DNA of 34,848 nt. It comes from an uncultured Pseudomonadota bacterium (GTDB lineage: Bacteria; Desulfobacterota; Syntrophorhabdia; Syntrophorhabdales; Syntrophorhabdaceae). A model generated the notes under the pieces. The model was not told where the DNA came from, searched no databases, and worked only from the letters and a program-made list of their open reading frames with translations. This document shows, in pieces, positions 1 through 9,017 of the stretch. The DNA lies in contig CALMFJ010000147.1 of the NCBI GenBank assembly GCA_937862865.1, positions 1 through 34,848 of the forward strand, in the 5' to 3' direction. The translations under genes were made by a program, and so were the position numbers. Each line of letters begins with the position of its first letter. Positions within the stretch are counted from its first letter, which is position 1.

Positions 1-2
1 GG

Positions 3-1883
3 GTGTCCTGGTTTCCGTTGATCCTCCTTTATTTCCTGAAGTACTTCGAAACAGGCGAATACCGGAACAGCGTCCTTTGCGCGGTGTTCCTCGTCTTTCA
101 GTACCTTGCGGGCGCGCCGGAGATCGTCATCCTTACGGGCGTCGTGCTCTTCGCATCATTGTTCGTTGTCCCGTGGTTCACGGAACGACCGACGAAACTG
201 GCCGGCCGGATTGCCGGGCTTGTCCTCATGGGCGCGATCTTCGCCCTGTTGTCCGGGGTCCAGTGGACGAGCTTCTATGAACTGCACACACAGAGCATCC
301 GGTCGTCGGGACTGACCTATCTCCAGGCAATAACGTGGTCGTTCGCCTGGAAGGATTTTATCCAGTTCTTTCTCCCCGACGTCTTCGGGTATGCGCAGAA
401 TCTTCAAAAGTACTGGCTGAACCAGTCATGGCTCAAGACGGTCTACCTGGGACTGGGGCCGATACTTCTTTCGCTCATCTATTTTGTAAAAGGCGACAGG
501 AGGAAATATTTCTTTCTGGGCCTTATCGTTTTCAGCCTCGTGCTGGGCCTCGGCGGGAATACCCCGGTGTATAAACTGCTTCATAAGGTGCCCCCTTTCA
601 GCTCCGTCCGCTATCCCGTCAAGTTCCTCTTTCTCATGTTTTTCTCGGTCAGCGTTGCTACCGCAATGGGCCTCGATGTTTTGAAAGCTAAACTGGCGGA
701 GGGCGACCGGACGGTAAAACGGCTCGTCATCGGGTTCTTCTATCTCGGGTTCCTCTTTGCCCTTTTCTGGGCATTCCTCAACTTCTATCATGACCAGGTG
801 GCCGGGTTCCTCGCCCGGCGGAACGTATGCCCGCCCCTTTATCACGAGGTCTGGTTCAATATCCACAATGCAAAACGCTTCCTCGCGTTCTCTTTCCTTT
901 TCTGCACCGGGCTGCTCCTGTATCTCAGGCTGCGTGCAAAAAGGATGGCCCTGGGCTTTATGCTGCTCGTCCTGATCATGGACCTTTTTCTTGCCAATTA
1001 CGGTTTCTATGGCTCGGTATCCTGGAAATGGTTTGAAAGCCCGGAAGGGTTCACCCGCGAATTGCTGAACAGAAACGGGATGGAAAGGTTCATGGTTTCC
1101 GTCAAAACGGAAAATGAGCTCAACAGTATCTTGATCGGCAAGAATTATCTCGTGGCGCCGTATTCGGCAATGCACGGCCTGTACTCGATCGGTGGGGCGG
1201 AGGTGATGCGCATCGGGCATCACGAAAAGTACCTGGGCCTTTTCAATTGCGTGCAAAATATTGTCCGGGCGCGCAGCCTGTTGGACATAGGCGCCATCAA
1301 GTATGCCATTCTCTCGTATCCTCTGGATGACAGAGAGTTTACGCTGGTCAAAAGAGACATCATGAATGATAAGTATGTCTATCTTTACGAATACCGTGGA
1401 TACCCGGGAAGGTTCCTCTTTTTCCCGAAGGCTCAGTACATCAATGATGAGAAACAGGTCATGCTCAGGATCATCGACCAGGGGTCTGACTTTAAAAAAG
1501 AACTCATAATTTCGGGGCGGCCCCCGGACCATCCATGGGGAAGCGAGACATCGCAGGGGGTTGTCCGCCTGGTATCGTACGGTCCCGACAAGGTGATTCT
1601 GACATCGGAATCCGACGGCCAAGGCTTCGTTTACGTCAGCGACACGTACTACCCCGGATGGCGCGCGTATGTCGACGGGCGGCCGACAAAGATATACCGG
1701 GCGAACCTGGCGTTCAGGGCGGTCGAGGTCCCGGCCGGAAAGCACACTGTTGTTTTCAAATACGTCCCGGTGTCCTTCTACCTGGGATGTATCCTGACCC
1801 TTATCGGGATCATTCTTGGGGCCTGGCTATGGCGAAAACGTTCTTTTCAACCCGGAGGCCCCCGCATCCCCCGGGACGGTTGA
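3..1883 (+). CDS. YfhO-family multi-spanning membrane protein, 5' end cut off
   Basis: The reading frame is open to the left edge, so the gene begins outside the window and the GTG at base 3 need not be its start. About 626 residues are visible. The first two thirds hold many hydrophobic helices. The last part is a soluble segment followed by one more helix. The stretch around YYPGWRAYVDGRP, then a VEVPAGKHTVVFKYVP-like segment and the final transmembrane helix, is typical of the C-terminus of YfhO-family proteins. In Gram-positive bacteria these are linked to glycosylation of teichoic acids, probably as lipid-linked sugar transferases. The role in Gram-negative bacteria is poorly known. The gene ends in its own terminator and looks unrelated to the pilus operon behind it. 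Family call fairly sure, function open. Confidence 0.75.
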   Translation: MSWFPLILLYFLKYFETGEYRNSVLCAVFLVFQYLAGAPEIVILTGVVLFASLFVVPWFTERPTKLAGRIAGLVLMGAIFALLSGVQWTSFYELHTQSIRSSGLTYLQAITWSFAWKDFIQFFLPDVFGYAQNLQKYWLNQSWLKTVYLGLGPILLSLIYFVKGDRRKYFFLGLIVFSLVLGLGGNTPVYKLLHKVPPFSSVRYPVKFLFLMFFSVSVATAMGLDVLKAKLAEGDRTVKRLVIGFFYLGFLFALFWAFLNFYHDQVAGFLARRNVCPPLYHEVWFNIHNAKRFLAFSFLFCTGLLLYLRLRAKRMALGFMLLVLIMDLFLANYGFYGSVSWKWFESPEGFTRELLNRNGMERFMVSVKTENELNSILIGKNYLVAPYSAMHGLYSIGGAEVMRIGHHEKYLGLFNCVQNIVRARSLLDIGAIKYAILSYPLDDREFTLVKRDIMNDKYVYLYEYRGYPGRFLFFPKAQYINDEKQVMLRIIDQGSDFKKELIISGRPPDHPWGSETSQGVVRLVSYGPDKVILTSESDGQGFVYVSDTYYPGWRAYVDGRPTKIYRANLAFRAVEVPAGKHTVVFKYVPVSFYLGCILTLIGIILGAWLWRKRSFQPGGPRIPRDG

Positions 1884-1905
1884 CGCCTTGGCACCGCCCT
1901 TTTTT
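1873..1905 (+). terminator. Intrinsic terminator after the YfhO-family gene
   Basis: GGG-A-CGGT at 1873-1880 pairs with ACCGCCC at 1893-1899, leaving one bulged A, and six T follow at 1900-1905. The stem overlaps the last codons of the gene. It separates that gene from the pilus operon. Confidence 0.55.
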
Positions 1906-1906
1906 A

Positions 1907-1935
1907 TAGACCTTTCCGGCCAATTTCGCTAAAAT
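1907..1935 (+). promoter_or_regulatory. Weak sigma70-like promoter candidate for the pilus operon
   Basis: TAGACC (1907-1912), a 17-base spacer and TAAAAT (1930-1935) would start transcription near 1942, just ahead of the TTG at 1957. The -35 matches consensus at only 4 of 6 bases. This is the only reasonable candidate I see in the 73-base gap. Confidence 0.3.
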
Positions 1936-1956
1936 GACACGAAGGCCAACCGACAA

Positions 1957-3312
1957 TTGAAGAGAAAGATCGCGATCAGTTTTGAGAATGATGTCGTCAA
2001 GATCGTTTATGCTCAGGCGGCACGGACGGGCACTCTCGTCGAAAAGACCCTGACGCTTGACAATGACGAGTTCGACCGTTTCCTGGCAACGATGCGCGAG
2101 GACGAGTTTATCGTCGTCCAGAACTTCGAGACCGTGTACCAGGACATTGTGTCGCTTCCGCCCGCCCGGGAAAAATTCTTGAGGCCCCTTGTCGAGCTCG
2201 AGATAAAGAAACGCATGCCGGAGCTGAAGGATTTTTCGTTTTGCCATGTCAGGCTGCGTGATGTTCAGCGCGAGGGGAAAAGATCGACGGACGTCTTCTT
2301 TCTTGCCGTAGACGGTGCCGAGGTACAGGCGATCGTCGACAGGCTCGGCAAGGCAGGGAAGGTGGCGTCGGGGATCTACGCGAACGTCCTGCCCCTTTCC
2401 CTCTTTACCGGCATCGAGGATGGCCAGCCGGACGAACCGGTCCTGGGTGTTCTCGATATCGGGACGAATAAGACAATATTCCTCGCTTCGGACAGGAAAC
2501 TCGCCTTCGTGCGCGTGACGCAGTCGCACGGCCGGGGCTTCGACCAGGACGATATTGAGAACATCAATATGACCATAGCCTACTGCAGGCAGGTCCTCAG
2601 GATCAATCCGTCGCGGGTTGTTTTCCCGGACGCCGCAGGAGATGCGCCTCTTCCGGCGGCGCCCATCGTGGAGGTCGCGCCCGCGCGGTACCCGTCAACC
2701 GTCACAGCTTTCAACGAGACCCTCAGGGATTATGTCGTTCCCCTTTCCGCTATAGATCAGATCAAGGGCATCGAAGACGGTAATCTCCTTCCGGATACGT
2801 ACCGTGATATCGTTGTCCAGAGAAAGCTCATGGAATACTGCATCCTGATCCTCTGCCTCCTGTCCTTCCTCGGCCTTGCCTATATAGGTTTTCAATGGCT
2901 GGAGATCGCAAGGACCGGGACAACGATCGATCGGCTCCGGTACGATATCAATAAGAGGCAGGCCGCGATCGGTGAATTTGAGGCCGCGCAGGCCGGCCTT
3001 CAAAAGTACAGGCCGTCAATTGACATGGTCAATACATTCGGAAAGTCGGCGGACCTCCAGGACGTCCTGGTGGCGCTCCAGAAGGTGTGGGCGGACGGGG
3101 TGGACGTAAGGTCGATACATATAAAGAATGAAAAGGAATCCCTGGTGATAGCGTTGAAGGGGAGTATCCGGGCGTCTTCGTACGAGCAGCTTGAACGGCG
3201 TTATGAGGAATACCTTGCCCAGTACAGGAAGACGGGCGCGGCGGAAGTGGTGTCCCACAAACTGAACCTGAATGACAGGACCTTCACACTGGACCTCAAA
3301 TGGAAGATCTGA
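1957..3312 (+). CDS. PilM/PilN-like (MshI/GspL-type) pilus assembly protein
   Basis: 451 residues from a TTG start, with GAAGG 11 bases upstream. Residues 1-230 look like the actin-fold PilM/GspL cytoplasmic domain, including an LDIGTN phosphate-loop-like motif near residue 167. One transmembrane helix lies at about 292-315. A coiled-coil, PilN-like periplasmic part follows. PilM and PilN thus appear joined in one chain, as in GspL and some MshI proteins. It would recruit the assembly ATPase to the inner membrane and link it to the PilO- and PilP-like proteins encoded next. Its 3' end overlaps the next gene by 13 bases, which indicates translational coupling. The family is clear from architecture and neighbours although sequence identity in this family is low. 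Confidence 0.75.
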   Translation: MKRKIAISFENDVVKIVYAQAARTGTLVEKTLTLDNDEFDRFLATMREDEFIVVQNFETVYQDIVSLPPAREKFLRPLVELEIKKRMPELKDFSFCHVRLRDVQREGKRSTDVFFLAVDGAEVQAIVDRLGKAGKVASGIYANVLPLSLFTGIEDGQPDEPVLGVLDIGTNKTIFLASDRKLAFVRVTQSHGRGFDQDDIENINMTIAYCRQVLRINPSRVVFPDAAGDAPLPAAPIVEVAPARYPSTVTAFNETLRDYVVPLSAIDQIKGIEDGNLLPDTYRDIVVQRKLMEYCILILCLLSFLGLAYIGFQWLEIARTGTTIDRLRYDINKRQAAIGEFEAAQAGLQKYRPSIDMVNTFGKSADLQDVLVALQKVWADGVDVRSIHIKNEKESLVIALKGSIRASSYEQLERRYEEYLAQYRKTGAAEVVSHKLNLNDRTFTLDLKWKI

Positions 3313-3953
3313 CGACGAAAATAGGGATCAAGGACAAGAAGCTGCAGAGGCTTCTTGTTGTCTACGGGGCCTTCTCGGTCTTGTTCCTTGCCATACTTGC
3401 GGCAGGAATATTGTTGAGCGATTATGCCAGGTCCAACAACGAAACGGAAAAGAACCTTGAGCGTATCAGGTCGGGCCTTGTCAGGATCGAGGGCGCGACC
3501 AAGGAGATCAGGGGGTCGATCGTCACGGTTGAAAAGACCATCCCGGTCAGCATATTCAAGGAATCACCCGAGCTGCAGGTCCTTAGCGGCCTCGACGACC
3601 TGAAGGGCGCAATGAGATATGCATCGATACACGTGACCGAGATCGGCGCGACGGACAATAAGATCGTGCTGCCGGTCACGATACGGGGATTCCTCGCCGA
3701 CTATTCCACATTCGTGAACGACGTTGGCCGCCTCCAGGCAATGAGGTTCCCGTTCATGAACATACGGGGTATCCAGATCAACAAGGAGGAGACCGGGAAC
3801 ACGGCCCCGGCCGGGCAGAAACGTTCCGGCCGCGTCGTGTACGAAATTACCGGCGAACTGCTGACCCTGGCAGGCGAGACAGGCCCCGCACCCCCGCAAC
3901 AGGAGACCGGGCCGGCCCCTGCGAGATTGTGGATGAAGGGAGGGCCGAAATGA
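3300..3953 (+). CDS. PilO/MshJ-like pilus assembly protein
   Basis: 217 residues. A short cytoplasmic tail is followed by one membrane helix at about residues 18-42. A periplasmic region then begins with a coiled coil and continues as a mixed alpha/beta domain. The C-terminal tail is rich in proline and alanine. This is the plan of PilO/GspM/MshJ, which pair with PilN/GspL in the inner-membrane alignment complex. The gene overlaps its upstream neighbour by 13 bases and shares an ATGA with the gene downstream. Primary sequence is weakly conserved in this family, so position in the operon carries much of the call. Confidence 0.65.
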   Translation: MEDLTTKIGIKDKKLQRLLVVYGAFSVLFLAILAAGILLSDYARSNNETEKNLERIRSGLVRIEGATKEIRGSIVTVEKTIPVSIFKESPELQVLSGLDDLKGAMRYASIHVTEIGATDNKIVLPVTIRGFLADYSTFVNDVGRLQAMRFPFMNIRGIQINKEETGNTAPAGQKRSGRVVYEITGELLTLAGETGPAPPQQETGPAPARLWMKGGPK

Positions 3954-4432
3954 CCCGGCACAGGCCTATCCTCACCGCGATCGCCATCGTGATCGGGCTG
4001 GCCTGCCTGATCATTATCGGGATGCCGTACGCTGTACATATAAAACCGAAACTTTCGGCCCAGGAACAGCAGCTCGCTCGGTATCAGTACGAAAAGGTCG
4101 AGATCAAAGAGCGCATGGAGCGCGTTGTCTCGGGCTTAAGGAACCCTATGACGGATTCTTTTTCGTCCCCCGGCAAAGCCGGACAGGGCGGGTATCCCGG
4201 CGAAAAACTGGCCGATCTTGCACCGCCTGCCGGAGGGGGCCAGGACCCGGCCGTCAGGCAGCAGCCGGGAGTTTCGTTCATTGTCATAAAGGACCGCAAC
4301 AGGATGGCGATCGTTAATGGAGAAGTGGTGAGGGAAGGCGACAGGACCGGCCACGGGAAAATTGTGCGCATCACGAAAGCGGGTGTGTTGATAAAAAATC
4401 AAGAGGGGCAGCAATGGGTATATATCGAATAG
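3950..4432 (+). CDS. PilP/MshK-like periplasmic linker protein
   Basis: 160 residues from the ATG at 3950, which overlaps the upstream stop as ATGA and has AGGGAGGG a few bases before it. A GTG at 3929 is in frame but lacks this signal. There is one membrane helix near residues 7-29, a middle part rich in proline, glycine and glutamine, and a compact C-terminal domain containing VNGEVVREGD and a final WVYIE. That domain resembles the beta-rich region of PilP/GspC/MshK that contacts the secretin. Here it probably connects the inner-membrane complex to the secretin, whose gene overlaps this one by 19 bases. Confidence 0.65.
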   Translation: MTRHRPILTAIAIVIGLACLIIIGMPYAVHIKPKLSAQEQQLARYQYEKVEIKERMERVVSGLRNPMTDSFSSPGKAGQGGYPGEKLADLAPPAGGGQDPAVRQQPGVSFIVIKDRNRMAIVNGEVVREGDRTGHGKIVRITKAGVLIKNQEGQQWVYIE

Positions 4433-6117
4433 ATAATGGGACCGTAAGGGCCGCGCTTCTTTGCATTGCGGCGATATTTTCATTGTGTTCCTGTTCGCCG
4501 ACGATCAAGGAACAGGTCGGGATCAAGAACGAGGTGCAGGTACCGGACAGGTTCAAGGAGAAAAAGGAGGATAAACCGGCGCCGGCGCCGCCTCCTGCAA
4601 CCCCCGATTTTGTTCCCGCCCGGGTGGAGACGTCGCCCCTCAAGACGAGGATAGTCGATATCATAGCCCGCAGGACCCCCTTAAGGGATGTTCTGCATGC
4701 GGTGGCGAACGCGACCAGCCTCAACCTCGTGATGGAAAAAGGTGTCGATCCCGAGACCGAAGTGAACATGACGCTCCGCAATGTGACCGCCGAGCAGGCC
4801 CTGAACACCGTCTTCGCCTCGGTCGATTACTTTTACCGGATCCAGGACAACCTGCTCGTCGTTTCTGCCGTAGCAACGAAGGTGTTCGAGCTCGGCCATC
4901 CCGCGATGACCCAGAAATACGAGGTCGATGTCGGCGGCGACATCCTTGGCGGTGCCATGAGAATTATACCGGGGGGCACGGGGAGTTCCGGCGGAGGCGG
5001 CGGAGGCGGCGGAGGCGGCGGCGCGCAGTCGACCCAGATCAAAGGGAACGTGAGCCAGAAGATCAAGAGCGACGACACCGCGTATAATTTTTGGGATGCG
5101 GTAGAGAAATCGCTGGCCGGCATTCTTGAGACCTCACCGGGCACCGCGGCAACGGCCGTGCCGGGCGCGAGCGCCCAGGGCACGCAGGCGCCGGTTTCCG
5201 CACCGGTAACGGCCCAGTCGCAGGGTTTTACGATCAACAGGCTGACAGGCACGGTCTTTGTCACGGCATCCAAAAGGAACCTGCAAAGGGTCGAGGCATA
5301 TATTGAATCGCTCAAGAAGGTCATGAAAAGGCAGGTCCTTATCGAGGCCAAGATCATCGAGGTCCGCCTTCTGGACAATTTCCAGTTCGGCATCAACTGG
5401 AGCGTTGTTGACCGCTACATTACGACAACCGCGGAAGGATTGACGAGGACGACGAGCAGCTGGACGTATACGACGACCAATTTCAACCCGATCGCAAGTA
5501 CAAGCCCCGTCTTCACGATCACGGGAAACCCGAGCTTCGGAGGGTTAAAGGCCGACCTGTCAATGGTGGTCAACGCCCTTCAGCAGCAGGGCGATCTCCG
5601 CACGCTGTCAAATCCGAAGCTGAACATTATGAACGGGCAGACGGCGATGCTGACCGTCGGCAGGAACCAGGCATATATGTCCAAGATCGAATCGACCACG
5701 GTGGCCGGATACGGGGGCAACACGGTCTCGTACACGACGGAGCAGAACAGCATCCTCTCGGGGATCATGATAGGCCTTCTTGCTTATATTAACGATAACG
5801 GCGAGATATCCCTGACTATCACGCCGATCACCTCCGACCTTATCGATTTTACGTCCGTTCAGATCGGAACGCCCAAGGTAGCGGACATTCAGCTTCCCAC
5901 GGTCGATATCAGGCAGCTCTCCACCACGGTCAAGATACGCAACGGCGATATCGTGGCCATAGGCGGCCTTATATCGAAGAAGGAATATGTCACCGACAAC
6001 CAGATACCGTTTATCGGCAATATACCGGTGCTGGGGTACCTTTTTAAGAGCCGGGACAAACAGCACGTGAACTCGGAGCTCGTGATCATTCTGCAGCCCG
6101 TTCTTGTGAATATGTAA
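4414..6117 (+). CDS. mshL: MshL/PilQ-type outer-membrane secretin lipoprotein
   Basis: 567 residues. The N-terminus has a lipoprotein signal with a Leu-Cys-Ser-Cys lipobox (lipidated Cys near residue 27). An STN/N0-like domain follows at about residues 85-150, starting PLRDVLHAVANATSLNLV. A glycine tract lies at about 188-204 and an alanine- and proline-rich linker comes next. The C-terminal secretin domain covers roughly residues 280-567 and ends with the signature VAIGGLISKKEY, IPFIGNIPVLGYLF and a final ELVIILQPVLV. It forms the gated pore through which the pilus leaves the outer membrane. AGAGGGG lies 6-7 bases before the ATG. The domain order matches MSHA-type secretins better than the longer AMIN-containing PilQ. 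Confidence 0.88.
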   Translation: MGIYRIDNGTVRAALLCIAAIFSLCSCSPTIKEQVGIKNEVQVPDRFKEKKEDKPAPAPPPATPDFVPARVETSPLKTRIVDIIARRTPLRDVLHAVANATSLNLVMEKGVDPETEVNMTLRNVTAEQALNTVFASVDYFYRIQDNLLVVSAVATKVFELGHPAMTQKYEVDVGGDILGGAMRIIPGGTGSSGGGGGGGGGGGAQSTQIKGNVSQKIKSDDTAYNFWDAVEKSLAGILETSPGTAATAVPGASAQGTQAPVSAPVTAQSQGFTINRLTGTVFVTASKRNLQRVEAYIESLKKVMKRQVLIEAKIIEVRLLDNFQFGINWSVVDRYITTTAEGLTRTTSSWTYTTTNFNPIASTSPVFTITGNPSFGGLKADLSMVVNALQQQGDLRTLSNPKLNIMNGQTAMLTVGRNQAYMSKIESTTVAGYGGNTVSYTTEQNSILSGIMIGLLAYINDNGEISLTITPITSDLIDFTSVQIGTPKVADIQLPTVDIRQLSTTVKIRNGDIVAIGGLISKKEYVTDNQIPFIGNIPVLGYLFKSRDKQHVNSELVIILQPVLVNM

Positions 6118-6130
6118 GGAGGTGGTCCAG

Positions 6131-7780
6131 GTGGCCGGTCCCGTCAAAATAGGCGATATCCTCAAGTCGAAAGGCATGGTTACCGACAAGCAGCTCGATA
6201 TCGCGTTCATCCAGCACAAGGTTACGGGCGATCTCATCGGGGATGTCCTCGTCAAGCTCGGTTTCGTTTCGGCCAAAGAAAGGGGGCAGATCCTTGCCGA
6301 ACAATCGGGCATTGAATTTATCGACCTCGACGAATATGCGATATCGGACGAGGCATTAAAGCTCGTAAGCAAGGACGTCTCCCTGAAGAACGAGTTCGTC
6401 CCCCTCGATGTCGGGGACGGCAAGGTGAGCATAGGGATAACCGAGCCGGGGAATATCATGGCGATCGATACGGTGGCCCGCCTGACGAAAAAGCAGGTGA
6501 AGACTTATATCGTCGACCGTGACACGTATTACGACACCATTGAAAAGGCCTATTATTTCCTGGAAAACCCGATCTACCAGCAGATGGAGAAGATCATCAG
6601 GAATGTGCTGTCGACCGGCGCACCGTCGGGCAACGAGCTTGTATCCATGACGGATATGATCATCATGGACGGCATACGCAAGAACGCCACCGACATCCAC
6701 ATAACACCGACCCCCGATGTCACGCAGGTCTTTTACCGTGTTGACGGTGTCCTCCAGTTCGGTCACTGCCTCCCGAGGGCCATACACATCGGTATCACCT
6801 CGAGGATAAAGATACTCGGGCACATCGATATCGCCGAGACGAGATTGCCGCAGGACGGGGCGTTCAGCTTCGACTTCCTGAACAAGTCATACGATCTCCG
6901 CGTCTCGACCATTCCCACGATCTACGGCGAGAACATCGTATTGAGGATACTCTCGGGCAAGGGGACCCTTCTGCGCATGGAATCCCTCGGCTTCGACGCG
7001 GCTGAAACGGCGCGCCTGCGCGGCCTGTTCCAAAAACCGTACGGTGTCATACTGGTGACGGGGCCCACGGGAAGCGGCAAGACAACGACCCTGTATTCCG
7101 CCCTGCGCGAGGTTAACCTTCTTGAACGGAATGTCCTGACTGTTGAAGACCCTGTCGAATACAAGCTGAGCTTTGTCAAACAGACGCAGGTCCTCGACCG
7201 GGCAGGCTACGATTTCGCGCTGGCGGGAAGGAATTTCATGAGGCAGGACCCCGACGTGATCCTCCTCGGCGAGATCCGCGACGAAGAAACGGCGAAGATC
7301 GCCATCAGGGCGTCTATCACGGGCCATCTCGTCATCACGACCCTGCATACGAATGACGCGGTCACGTCCATACCCCGCCTTGTCGACCTGAATGTCGACA
7401 AATATCTCCTTTCGTCGTCACTGCTTGCGATCGTCTCGCAGAGGCTCCTCCGGAAGGTCTGCAATTACTGCAAGACCGGGTATTCGTTCAACGACGAGGA
7501 GAAGGCGCTTTTCCGGGAGTTCGGCATACAGGCGGAAAGCGGGTATAAGAGCGCGGGGTGCGCGCGCTGCAACAACACCGGGTATATGGGGAGGACCGTC
7601 ATCGCCGAGATATTGCTGGTCGATGACGAGGTGAAAGAAATGATATACGAAGGCATCTCGGCCCCGACGATCAAGGAGAGGGCGATTACCAAGGGGATGA
7701 GGCCGTTCAAGCATCACGGCATGCTGAAAGCGGCCGAGGGCATAACGACCATCGAAGAAGTCCTGAGGGTCGCCGGGTAG
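6131..7780 (+). CDS. mshE: Pilus assembly ATPase, GspE/PilB/MshE family
   Basis: I place the start at GTG 6131 because AAGGAGG (6116-6122) sits 8 bases before it. The in-frame GTG at 6122 overlaps that ribosome site. The product is about 549 residues. An N-terminal T2SSE/MshEN-like domain (about residues 1-150) is followed by the ATPase core. Visible motifs are Walker A GPTGSGKTTT, the Asp-box region VEDPVEY, Walker B region DVILLGEIRDEETA and the His-box HLVITTLHTND. A four-cysteine zinc site (CNYC and CARC) lies in the C-terminal domain. It powers pilus extension. In MshE and relatives the N-terminal domain can bind c-di-GMP. That is a known family property which I have not verified here. 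Confidence 0.92.
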   Translation: MAGPVKIGDILKSKGMVTDKQLDIAFIQHKVTGDLIGDVLVKLGFVSAKERGQILAEQSGIEFIDLDEYAISDEALKLVSKDVSLKNEFVPLDVGDGKVSIGITEPGNIMAIDTVARLTKKQVKTYIVDRDTYYDTIEKAYYFLENPIYQQMEKIIRNVLSTGAPSGNELVSMTDMIIMDGIRKNATDIHITPTPDVTQVFYRVDGVLQFGHCLPRAIHIGITSRIKILGHIDIAETRLPQDGAFSFDFLNKSYDLRVSTIPTIYGENIVLRILSGKGTLLRMESLGFDAAETARLRGLFQKPYGVILVTGPTGSGKTTTLYSALREVNLLERNVLTVEDPVEYKLSFVKQTQVLDRAGYDFALAGRNFMRQDPDVILLGEIRDEETAKIAIRASITGHLVITTLHTNDAVTSIPRLVDLNVDKYLLSSSLLAIVSQRLLRKVCNYCKTGYSFNDEEKALFREFGIQAESGYKSAGCARCNNTGYMGRTVIAEILLVDDEVKEMIYEGISAPTIKERAITKGMRPFKHHGMLKAAEGITTIEEVLRVAG

Positions 7781-7800
7781 GCGGGAAAGGCCGGCACGCT

Positions 7801-9012
7801 ATGGGTGTGTTCGCGTACAAAGCGATAGATGACGCCGGGCTGTACAAGACCGGTTTTGTGGATGCGGTGGACCTGGATACGGCATACAACGATCCCGCAG
7901 TCCAGGGCCTGAGCGTCCTCTCCATGAAACAGGCCGGCAGGATATCCGGGCTGTCGCGCGGGTTCAGTTTTTTGAGGATCAAAAGAAGCGCCATCCTCGA
8001 GTTTGCCACCAATCTCTCCGTTATTCTGCGGGCCGGCATACCGATACTCGATGCGCTTGGCGACCTGAGCCAGACCATGGAGAACAGGTATCTCCACCAG
8101 ATCATCGATGACATCAGGGAAAAGATACAATCGGGCCTGAGTTTCTCGAGCGCCCTGTCCTTCCACAAGAAGGTCTTTCCGGATATCTTCATACGACTGG
8201 TAACGGTAGGCGAAGAGACGGGCAGGCTTGAACAGAGCATTACCGAGGTGGCGGAGCACCTCCAGAGGATGGATGACCTCTCGAGCATGGTGAAAAGGGC
8301 CCTCATGTACCCCGTCTTCGCCCTCGTGACAACGGGCGGTGCGCTCGCTTTCTGGGTTTTTTACGTTCTCCCCAAGATCCTGGTCGTCATGAAGGACATG
8401 AATGTCAAACTGCCTCTGATAACGAGGATCATACTCGGCGTCAGCGATTTTACGAAGGCATACTGGTATGTATTCGCCCTCGCTCCCGTCGCGATCTTTG
8501 TCGCGCTCTTCCTGATGAAGCGAAAGGAGCGGACGCGGTATTTCCTGGACCTGGTCAAATTGAAGGTACCCATTCTCAAGCTTTTTGTTATCAACAGGAT
8601 CTTCGCGGTCTTCTGCGAGCAGATGAGGATACTCATAATATCCGGCATCACGATAGACAGGTCGCTCGTGATTGCCGCCGGCGCCGTGGGGTCAGAGGTT
8701 TTCAAGAGGTCCCTCCTGCAGGCGCGGGACATCATCATGACGGGCAGCAGGATATCCGATTCGTTCAGGCGGGGCAAATTCTTCCATCCGCTTGTCGTCC
8801 GGATGGTCGATATCGGCGAGACGAGCGGTAATCTCGACGACCAGTTCAACTTTCTCGCGGCATTCTTCTACAAGAGGCTTGCGGACGTGACCGACAAACT
8901 GGGCAAGTTGATCGAACCGATACTGCTGGTGCTTGTGGGATGTGTTTTTGCGATCATTATTTTGGGGCTTCTGCTTCCTATCTATGATATTGTAACGAAG
9001 ATCGGAAAATAG
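7801..9012 (+). CDS. mshG: Inner-membrane platform protein, GspF/PilC/MshG family
   Basis: 403 residues, the usual length. The protein begins GVFAYKAIDD as is typical. It contains two repeated T2SSF domains. The first has NLSVILRAGIPILDAL and VGEETGRLEQSI, the second EQMRILIISGITIDRSL and VDIGETSGNLDD. Hydrophobic helices lie near residues 176-198, 222-242 and 372-398. It is the inner-membrane platform on which the ATPase acts during pilin polymerisation. It follows the ATPase gene after 20 bases, with GGGAAAGG as ribosome site. Confidence 0.92.
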   Translation: MGVFAYKAIDDAGLYKTGFVDAVDLDTAYNDPAVQGLSVLSMKQAGRISGLSRGFSFLRIKRSAILEFATNLSVILRAGIPILDALGDLSQTMENRYLHQIIDDIREKIQSGLSFSSALSFHKKVFPDIFIRLVTVGEETGRLEQSITEVAEHLQRMDDLSSMVKRALMYPVFALVTTGGALAFWVFYVLPKILVVMKDMNVKLPLITRIILGVSDFTKAYWYVFALAPVAIFVALFLMKRKERTRYFLDLVKLKVPILKLFVINRIFAVFCEQMRILIISGITIDRSLVIAAGAVGSEVFKRSLLQARDIIMTGSRISDSFRRGKFFHPLVVRMVDIGETSGNLDDQFNFLAAFFYKRLADVTDKLGKLIEPILLVLVGCVFAIIILGLLLPIYDIVTKIGK

Positions 9013-9017
9013 CAACG

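Noticed and set aside
426-1745. Open frame of 439 codons antisense to the YfhO-family gene
   Set aside because: No recognisable domain and no start signal. The plus-strand frame has clear membrane helices and a family C-terminus.
1888-1905. Possible sigma54 promoter (TTGGCAC) before the pilus operon
   Set aside because: The -12 part should have GC in TTGC at this spacing and shows only T. The bases also belong to the upstream terminator.
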